From Sphingomonas sp. UBA1000 (GTDB lineage Bacteria; Pseudomonadota; Alphaproteobacteria; Sphingomonadales; Sphingomonadaceae), in assembly GCA_002291855.1 (NCBI GenBank), contig DBAW01000210.1, positions 1 through 11,141 of the forward strand: a DNA stretch of 11,141 bases, given 5' to 3'. Below, piece by piece: positions 6,564 through 11,141 of the stretch (the first letter of the stretch is position 1; each line of letters opens with the position of its first letter). The notes under the pieces are model-generated. The model did not search any database and had not been told where the DNA came from. It saw only the letters and a list, made by a program, of their open reading frames with translations. The translations under genes were made by a program, and so were the position numbers.

Positions 6564-7313
6564 TCAGCTGCCGAAGCTGCGGACCAGCGACCCGGCGATC
6601 AGCGCCCAGCCATCGACAAGCACGAAGAAGATGATCTTCATCGGCAGCGAGATCGATGGTGGCGGCAGCATCATCATCCCCATCGCCATCAGGATCGCGG
6701 ATACCGCCATGTCGATGACGAGGAAGGGCAGCAGCAGCAGAAAGCCGATTTCGAACGCGCGGCGCAGCTCTGAAATCATAAAGGCGGGAATGAGCGTCGA
6801 CAGCGGCGTCTGCGCGGCCGGCACCGGCTTGCCCGACAGGTCCGAAAACAGCTTCAGATCGTCGCCGCGGACATGGGTGAGCATGAACTTGCGAAACGGC
6901 TCCGACGTGCGCGTAAACGCCACCTCTTCGGTGATGCGGCCTTCATTATAGGGTTTGACCCCGTTCTGCCACGCCGCCTCGAAGGTCGGCGTCATCACGA
7001 AAAACGACAGGAACAGCGCCAGGCTGATCAGCACCGGATTGGGCGGCACGCCCGGCGCGCCGATCCCGGTGCGCAGCAGCGACAGCGCCACGACGATGCG
7101 GGTGAAGCAGGTGACCGTCATCAGGATGCCGGGCGCCAGCGACAGCACGGTCAGCATCATGACCAGCTGGATCGCCCGGCTGGTCAGCGAACCTTCGCCC
7201 AGGCTGATGGTCGCCGATGCGCCGGCCGCGGCATCGGCACCCGCCGCCTGCGCCCAGGCAAGGCTGGGCGCGAACAGGCACACCGCCAGCAGCATCAACT
7301 TCAGAAATCGCAT
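6564..7313 (-). CDS. fliP: Flagellar type III export gate protein FliP
   Basis: FliP is the main subunit of the FliP5-FliQ4-FliR1 export gate in the inner membrane. The product is 249 aa, a normal length. It has a cleavable-looking signal peptide (about 1-21, ending SLAWAQA), a variable Ala-rich segment, then the conserved core. Landmarks are LAPGILMTVTCFTRIVVALSLLR across about 59-81, PPNPVLISLALFLSFFVM (about 90-107), the periplasmic domain, LIPAFMISELRRAFEIGF (174-191) and LPFLVIDMAVSAILMAMGM. It ends with the LVDGW helix. It is third in a minus-strand fliN-fliO-fliP operon and starts one base after the fliO stop. Its export-gate partners fliQ and fliR are on the opposite strand about 1.8 kb away. 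Confidence 0.98.
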   Translation of the reverse strand: MRFLKLMLLAVCLFAPSLAWAQAAGADAAAGASATISLGEGSLTSRAIQLVMMLTVLSLAPGILMTVTCFTRIVVALSLLRTGIGAPGVPPNPVLISLALFLSFFVMTPTFEAAWQNGVKPYNEGRITEEVAFTRTSEPFRKFMLTHVRGDDLKLFSDLSGKPVPAAQTPLSTLIPAFMISELRRAFEIGFLLLLPFLVIDMAVSAILMAMGMMMLPPPSISLPMKIIFFVLVDGWALIAGSLVRSFGS

Positions 7314-7314
7314 G

Positions 7315-7965
7315 TCAGGCCGCCTTGGCGAGGCTGCGGCGGCGCACCCGGCGCGGCGCGGTCGGCGTCATCTGGACGACGGTCAGCGGCGCGGCAGGCG
7401 CAGGCGGGGCAACAACCGGTTCTTCCGCCTTGGCCGCCGCATCATCGGCAACCGGCAGGTCCGGCCCGTGCAGCACCAGCCCGGCCAGCGTCGACACGCT
7501 GTCGATCGCATCGCCCGCAAGGGTGAAGGCCGGGGCGGTGCGTTCGGCCAGCCGGTCGCGCGCGCCATCGACCATCTGCGCAAAGCTGTCGCGCATCTGC
7601 GCCAGCTCGGCCTTGGTCTGCGCCATGGCGGCGGCGGCGGCGGCGCGCTTTTCCTCGGCGATGCGCAGCCGCTCGGCCTCGGCGGCATGGTCGATCTCGT
7701 CGCGCAGGATCGTGCTTTCGATGACCAGATTGCCCTCGGGCGCGATCAGGATCAGATGCTCGCGCCCGTCGCGGCGCAGCAGCGCGACCGAGCGGCGCGC
7801 ATCGAGCGCGGTGCGTTCCACCAGTTCGATGCGCCCCGGCTGGTGGCCGCCGATCCGGCCCGGCAGGCGCAGATTATAGCGCCTGACCGCCCACAGCCCC
7901 ACCGCCATCAGCCCGAGCACCAGCAGCAGCGCCCCCAGCATCCGCATCAGTGCGAACAGGTCCAT
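7315..7965 (-). CDS. fliO: Flagellar export assembly protein FliO, with long C-terminal extension
   Basis: FliO is a small membrane protein that helps assemble FliP rings. This product is 216 aa, longer than the roughly 100-150 aa often seen. Residues 6-27 form the single membrane helix (MRMLGALLLVLGLMAVGLW region). The cytoplasmic domain after it, GRIELVERTALDARRSVALLRRDGREHLIL, is typical FliO and runs to about residue 80. Beyond it lies an Ala/Glu/Arg-rich likely coiled coil (about 85-135). A low-complexity Ala/Pro tail ends in RRVRRRSLAKAA. Its start codon shares one base with the fliN stop, and its stop is one base before fliP. Assignment rests on the membrane helix, the following beta-domain and the fliN-O-P order. 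Confidence 0.9.
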   Translation of the reverse strand: MDLFALMRMLGALLLVLGLMAVGLWAVRRYNLRLPGRIGGHQPGRIELVERTALDARRSVALLRRDGREHLILIAPEGNLVIESTILRDEIDHAAEAERLRIAEEKRAAAAAAMAQTKAELAQMRDSFAQMVDGARDRLAERTAPAFTLAGDAIDSVSTLAGLVLHGPDLPVADDAAAKAEEPVVAPPAPAAPLTVVQMTPTAPRRVRRRSLAKAA

Positions 7966-8198
7966 CAGCCGCCCCGTTCGACCATCTGGGTGATTTCCAG
8001 CGACATGCGGTCGCCGTTCACCAGCACCTTGCCGAGCGCGATCAGCGTGCCGTTCACATGCAGTTCGCTGGGATCATCATAGCCGCAGTCGAGCGGGATC
8101 ATGGCCCCCCGGCCCATGGTGAGGATGTGGCGGATGGGCAGGCGGGTCGAGCCCAGCACCACCGACATTTGTACGCTGACTTCTTCAAGCGCCGACAT
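7965..8198 (-). CDS. fliN: Flagellar motor switch protein FliN (short form)
   Basis: FliN forms the lower part of the C-ring, where it binds CheY-P, FliM and the export ATPase complex. The product is only 77 aa and consists of one SpoA (surface presentation) domain. Family landmarks are the opening helix/strand VSVQMSVVLGSTRLPIRHIL, MGRGAMIPLDCGYDDPSELHVNG, IALGKVLVNGDRMSLEIT and the end. The ATG at 8198 was chosen because GGGAGA (8203-8208, minus strand) sits at good spacing. The frame stays open further upstream but without family similarity, and it would run through the promoter region. Many FliN proteins carry an additional N-terminal segment, which is absent here. It is first in the minus-strand operon and shares one base with fliO. 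Confidence 0.93.
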   Translation of the reverse strand: MSALEEVSVQMSVVLGSTRLPIRHILTMGRGAMIPLDCGYDDPSELHVNGTLIALGKVLVNGDRMSLEITQMVERGG

Positions 8199-8220
8199 TG
8201 CGGTCTCCCTTTCATCTCGA

Positions 8221-8276
8221 CTTATAGGAGAGATTTTCCGCCTGCCCGGCCCGACTAGGCAAAATCTGCCTATAAG
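8221..8276. promoter_or_regulatory. Mirrored promoter/operator elements between fliN and flgC
   Basis: The left arm (8221-8239) and right arm (8258-8276) form an imperfect inverted repeat around an 18-base GC-rich spacer. Read toward its own operon, each arm is GGAAAATCTCTCCTATAAG (toward fliN) and GGCAAAATCTGCCTATAAG (toward flgC). They agree at 17 positions if two one-base gaps and one mismatch are allowed. Each arm ends with CCTATAAG, a plausible -10 element, 22 bases before the fliN ATG and 39 bases before the flgC ATG. The right arm also contains the small palindrome GGCA-AAATC-TGCC. No TTGACA-like -35 is seen for either. The role as paired promoter or activator site is inference; the symmetry is directly visible. 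Confidence 0.65.
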
Positions 8277-8315
8277 AGGGGGGTAGCGGCCGGGCAGTTC
8301 CCCGGCGGGAGCCTG

Positions 8316-8726
8316 ATGATGGACCTGAAGACCAGTACCGATATCTCCGCCTCTGGCCTCAGGGCGCAGAGCCTGAGGATGCGCGTGATCGCGGAAAATC
8401 TCGCCAATGCGGATTCGGTCGCGCGCACCCCGGGCGGCGATCCCTATCGCCGCCGCGTCGTGGTGTTCAAACCCGAGGTGAAGGGTGCGGAGGGCGCGAC
8501 CAGCGTCAAGGTCAGCACCGTCACCACCGACAAATCGTCGTTCCAGCGCATCTATCAGCCCGGCCATCCGGCGGCTGATGCGCAGGGCTATATCCAGCGC
8601 CCCAACGTCAACAGCCTGGTCGAAAGCGCCGACATGCGCGCGGCGCAGCGGTCCTATGAGGCCAATCTCAACGCCATCGAGGCTGCGCGCACGATGACGA
8701 TGCGCACCATCGATCTGATCAAATAA
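8316..8726 (+). CDS. flgC: Flagellar basal-body rod protein FlgC
   Basis: FlgC is a proximal rod subunit exported through the flagellar type III system and built above FliE and FlgB. The product is 136 aa, a normal length. The N-terminal rod signature is visible as MRVIAENLANADSVARTPGG with DPYRRRVVVF after it. The C-terminal motif VNSLVESADMRAAQRSYEAN followed by a helical end is typical of FlgC. ATG codons occur at both 8316 and 8319; I use 8316, with GGCGGGA at 8304-8310 as a weak ribosome site. It is the first gene of the right-hand plus-strand operon and lies 23 bases before fliE. Its usual neighbour flgB is not next to it. Confidence 0.95.
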   Translation: MMDLKTSTDISASGLRAQSLRMRVIAENLANADSVARTPGGDPYRRRVVVFKPEVKGAEGATSVKVSTVTTDKSSFQRIYQPGHPAADAQGYIQRPNVNSLVESADMRAAQRSYEANLNAIEAARTMTMRTIDLIK

Positions 8727-8737
8727 TCGCCACACAC

Positions 8738-8742
8738 AGGAG
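8738..8742 (+). promoter_or_regulatory. Strong ribosome binding site of fliE
   Basis: AGGAG lies 7 bases before ATG 8750, the clearest Shine-Dalgarno in the window. It supports that start over the out-of-frame ATG at 8745. Confidence 0.7.
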
Positions 8743-8749
8743 TAATGCT

Positions 8750-9079
8750 ATGTCGCTTGGCGCACTTGATGCGGCGTCGGCCTATGGCCGCGCGCTCGGG
8801 GTCGGGACGGGCCTGAAGACGGGTGGGGCAGCCGGCAGCGCCGGTGCCGCCGCCACCGATGAAGGCGGTTTCGGCGCGATGGTCGACAATCTGGTGTCGA
8901 ACGCCGCCGACAGCCTGCGCAGCGCCGAAGCGGCGAGCGCCGCCCAGGTCGCGGGCAAGGGCGACCTGATCGACGTCGTGACCGCGATCGGCGCGGCCGA
9001 GACCGCGCTCGATACGGTGATCGCGGTGCGCGACAAGGTGGTCAACGCCTATACCGATATCATGCGGATGCAGATCTGA
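8750..9079 (+). CDS. fliE: Flagellar hook-basal body complex protein FliE
   Basis: FliE links the MS ring and export gate to the rod and is one of the first exported subunits. The product is 109 aa, normal for the family. The N-terminal half is variable and rich in Gly/Ala. The conserved C-terminal part starts about GFGAMVDNLVSNAADSLRSA and ends with LIDVVTAIGAAETALDTVI, then AVRDKVVNAYTDIMRMQI, the typical FliE terminus. It lies between flgC and fliQ, as in several alphaproteobacterial flagellar operons, with one base between its stop and the fliQ start. The start is set by the AGGAG at 8738-8742. Confidence 0.95.
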   Translation: MSLGALDAASAYGRALGVGTGLKTGGAAGSAGAAATDEGGFGAMVDNLVSNAADSLRSAEAASAAQVAGKGDLIDVVTAIGAAETALDTVIAVRDKVVNAYTDIMRMQI

Positions 9080-9080
9080 C

Positions 9081-9344
9081 ATGGGCGCAGCCGATGTCAT
9101 GGAGATCGCCAAGGCGGCGCTGATGCTGATCCTGGCGGTCTCCGGCCCGCTGCTGATCGCGTCGCTGATCACCGGCGTGGCCATCGGCCTGTTGCAGGCG
9201 CTGACCCAGATTCAGGAAATGACGCTGACCTTCGTGCCCAAGATCCTCGTGATGGGGGTCGTGCTGCTGATGACGCTGCCGATGATGGGGCAGGCGCTGT
9301 CCGGCTTCATGGCCGAGATCAGCAGCCGGATCGTGAAGGGCTGA
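9081..9344 (+). CDS. fliQ: Flagellar type III export gate protein FliQ
   Basis: FliQ is a two-helix subunit of the FliP-FliQ-FliR export gate. The product is 87 aa, the standard size. It has two hydrophobic hairpin helices at about 13-38 and 51-73. Family landmarks are PLLIASLITGVAIGLLQALT, then QIQEMTLTFVPKIL. The start ATG follows the fliE stop after one base. Seven bases separate its stop from fliR. Length, hydrophobic pattern and gene order make the assignment secure. Confidence 0.97.
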   Translation: MGAADVMEIAKAALMLILAVSGPLLIASLITGVAIGLLQALTQIQEMTLTFVPKILVMGVVLLMTLPMMGQALSGFMAEISSRIVKG

Positions 9345-9351
9345 GCCGGCC

Positions 9352-10107
9352 ATGTATGCCGATCTGCCCGTCCAGGCGACCGGCTTTCTGATCCTGTTCG
9401 CGCGCGTCGGCGCGGTGCTGATGCTGCTGCCGGTGTTTTCCGAGGATGCGGTGCCGATGCGCCTGCGCCTGATGGGCGCGCTCGGCATGACGGCGGCCCT
9501 GTGGGGGCTGTTGTCGGCGCGCGTGCTGCCGGTTGCCGGCAATGATGCGCAGCTGCTCGGCCTCGTCCTTGTCGAGCTGGGCATCGGTCTTGCGCTCGGC
9601 ATGCTCGTCAAGCTGCTGTTTCAGGCCATCATCATGGCCGGGGCGATCATCAGCCTGCAGACCGGGCTCAGCTCGGCCCTGGTGTTCGACGCTTCGCTCG
9701 GCGGCCAGACGCCGCTGCTTGCCAAGCTGATCGCGCTTGCCGCCGTGCTGTTCTGCATGGCGATGGGGCTGCATCACATGTGGATCGCCGCGATCGTCCG
9801 GTCTTACGAATTCTTCCCCGTCGGCGTCGTGCCCGACCCCGGCGAGCTGGCGCGGCTGGCGGTGGCGACCACCGGCAAGGCGATGATGCTCGCGGTCAGC
9901 ATCGCCGGGCCGTTTCTGGTCTATGGCATCGTGTTCAACGTCGCGCTCGGCCTGTCGGCGCGGCTGGCGCCCGCGATCCAGATCTTCTTCATCGCCCAAC
10001 CGCTCAACATCCTGATCGGCATGGCGCTGCTCGCCGTCACCATCGGGGCGATCCTCACCGCCTTTTCGGCATCGTTCGCCGAATGGATGAACAACGGCTT
10101 CGCCTGA
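9352..10107 (+). CDS. fliR: Flagellar type III export gate protein FliR
   Basis: FliR completes the export gate together with FliP and FliQ. The product is 251 aa, a normal length, with about six hydrophobic segments over its length. Landmarks are PVFSEDAVPMRLRLMGALGM (about 27-46), a long hydrophobic stretch MLVKLLFQAIIMAGAIISLQ, GLSSALVFDASLGGQTPLLA, and near the C-terminus the segment FFIAQPLNILIGMALL, which matches the FliR signature region. It begins 7 bases after fliQ and ends 3 bases before flhB. This packing implies co-translation of the three membrane genes. Confidence 0.97.
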   Translation: MYADLPVQATGFLILFARVGAVLMLLPVFSEDAVPMRLRLMGALGMTAALWGLLSARVLPVAGNDAQLLGLVLVELGIGLALGMLVKLLFQAIIMAGAIISLQTGLSSALVFDASLGGQTPLLAKLIALAAVLFCMAMGLHHMWIAAIVRSYEFFPVGVVPDPGELARLAVATTGKAMMLAVSIAGPFLVYGIVFNVALGLSARLAPAIQIFFIAQPLNILIGMALLAVTIGAILTAFSASFAEWMNNGFA

Positions 10108-10110
10108 CCC

Positions 10111-11141
10111 ATGGCAGAGGCCGACAAGGACCAGAAAACCCAGGAGCCGACCGCCAAGCGGCTCGAGGATGCGCGCAAGAAGGGCGATGTCCCGACCGCG
10201 CCCGAAATGCGCCATGCGATCATGTTCGGGGCCATGTTCATGGTGCTCGGATCGCTGGGGCTGGGCGCGCTGACCGCGCTGGCGCGCATGGCGGTGCGCA
10301 TCTGGGGCAGCGCCGACCAGATCCGGCTCGATCCGCTCGATGCCAGCCGCTTCGCCATCCATATTGCCGGTGAGCTGCTGATGGCGATCGGGCCGGTGCT
10401 GGCCGTGCTGTTCGGCTTTGGCCTGCTGGTCGGGTTTTCGCAGGGGATGCCGACCATCGCCTGGGCGCGCGTCACGCCCAAATGGAGCAAGCTCAACCCG
10501 TTCACCGGGCTTGGCCGCATTTTCGGCAAGCAGGGGCTGGTCGAGTTTGCCAAGACGCTCGCCAAATCGGCGGCGGTCATCACCATCGGCGTCATCGTGC
10601 TGTGGCCGCACGCCACCGCCATCGACCAGCTGGTCGGCATGGAGCCGATCGAGATTGCGCGCACCGCCGCTGCGCTGGTCGTGATCCTCGTCAAATGCGT
10701 GCTGGTGCTGGTCGGCGCGATCGCCGCGTTCGACTTTATCTATCAGCGCCGCGCCTTCCTCGCCAAGATGCGCATGACGCTGCAGGAGGTGAAGGACGAG
10801 CACAAGGAAAGCGACGGCGACCCCAAGGTCAAGGCGCGCCAGCGCCAGATCGGCATCCAGCGCTCGCGCCGCCGGATGATGGCGGCGGTGCCGACGGCCA
10901 GTGTCGTCGTCACCAACCCCACCCATTATGCGGTCGCGCTCAAATATGAACATGGCACGATGCGCGCGCCCATCGTCGTCGCCAAGGGCGTCGATGCGAT
11001 CGCGCTCAAGATCCGCGAGGTCGCGGGCGCGGCCGATGTGCCGATCATCGAAAGCCCGCCGCTTGCCCGTGCGCTCTATGCCAGCGCCGAGATCGACCGG
11101 CCGATCCCGGTCGAGCATTATGCCGCGGTGGCCGAGATCAT
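10111..11141 (+). CDS. flhB: Flagellar export switch protein FlhB (3' truncated by window edge)
   Basis: FlhB is the membrane protein that switches export specificity from rod/hook to filament substrates, through self-cleavage of its cytoplasmic domain. The first 343 codons are present; the frame is open at the window end. The start reads MAEADKDQKTQEPTAKRLED, the usual FlhB opening (EPTxKRLxxAR). Four hydrophobic segments lie near 36-60, 88-110, 145-167 and 183-210. The autocleavage motif NPTH falls at residues 269-272, with cleavage expected between Asn269 and Pro270, the same numbering as in Salmonella FlhB. Conserved residues after it include VVAKGVDAIALKIRE. Only the last residues of the C-terminal domain are missing. 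It is the last visible gene of the flgC-fliE-fliQ-fliR-flhB run. Confidence 0.97.
   Translation, partial: MAEADKDQKTQEPTAKRLEDARKKGDVPTAPEMRHAIMFGAMFMVLGSLGLGALTALARMAVRIWGSADQIRLDPLDASRFAIHIAGELLMAIGPVLAVLFGFGLLVGFSQGMPTIAWARVTPKWSKLNPFTGLGRIFGKQGLVEFAKTLAKSAAVITIGVIVLWPHATAIDQLVGMEPIEIARTAAALVVILVKCVLVLVGAIAAFDFIYQRRAFLAKMRMTLQEVKDEHKESDGDPKVKARQRQIGIQRSRRRMMAAVPTASVVVTNPTHYAVALKYEHGTMRAPIVVAKGVDAIALKIREVAGAADVPIIESPPLARALYASAEIDRPIPVEHYAAVAEI

Noticed and set aside
6540..6575. Intrinsic terminator at the pilZ/fliP convergence
   Set aside because: The GC-rich dyad is short and has no T-run on either side.
8249..8275. Sigma-28 (FliA) promoter upstream of flgC
   Set aside because: GCCTATAA resembles the GCCGATAA -10 element, but no TAAA-type -35 lies at the right distance.
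8258..8276. Sigma-54 promoter (GG-N10-GC) upstream of flgC
   Set aside because: The GG and GC in GGCAAAATCTGC are separated by 8 bases, not 10, and the TGGCAC/TTGCA contexts are lacking.
9319..11118. A 599-codon open frame on the minus strand
   Set aside because: It is antisense to fliR and flhB, both firmly identified. Its product is a His/Arg/Asp-rich low-complexity sequence typical of reverse frames in GC-rich genes.

Overview
The window is a dense chemotaxis and flagellar gene block from a GC-rich bacterium. Every recognisable gene belongs to motility. The organism is most likely an alphaproteobacterium, possibly a sphingomonad. The reasons are the order cheA-cheW-cheR-cheB-cheY-cheD, the MotB start (a GGGHHGGAWKVAYADF stretch before the membrane helix), and a small DxxxQ protein placed just after cheD. 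That last layout is the one known for cheT in Sinorhizobium. The species call is inference.

Left block, plus strand, 1-6495: the 3' part of cheA, then cheW, cheR, cheB, cheY, cheD, a small helical protein with a CheZ/CheT-type DxxxQ motif, motB, a divergent FliL-like membrane-anchored protein, and a tandem PilZ-domain protein. Most junctions are stop/start overlaps (ATGA or GTGA) or gaps of under about 45 bases, so this is very probably one operon with translational coupling. It covers kinase, coupling, adaptation (methylation, demethylation and deamidation), the output regulator, a candidate signal terminator, the stator ion channel subunit, a likely stator-associated protein and a likely c-di-GMP receptor.

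Middle block, minus strand, 6564-8198: fliN-fliO-fliP, tightly packed and convergent with the pilZ gene. The 68-base convergent gap holds no convincing terminator.

Right block, plus strand, 8316-11141: flgC, fliE, fliQ, fliR and the first 343 codons of flhB. It diverges from fliN. The 117-base space between fliN and flgC holds a clear inverted pair of nearly identical elements ending in CCTATAAG, one facing each operon. This looks like a matched divergent promoter/operator that co-regulates the two halves of the export apparatus.

The best candidates for follow-up are the DxxxQ protein (4236-4526), the mirrored promoter elements (8221-8276) and the tandem PilZ protein beside the stator gene. 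cheA is cut by the left edge and flhB by the right edge. flgB, motA, fliM and a full-length cheZ are not in the window.
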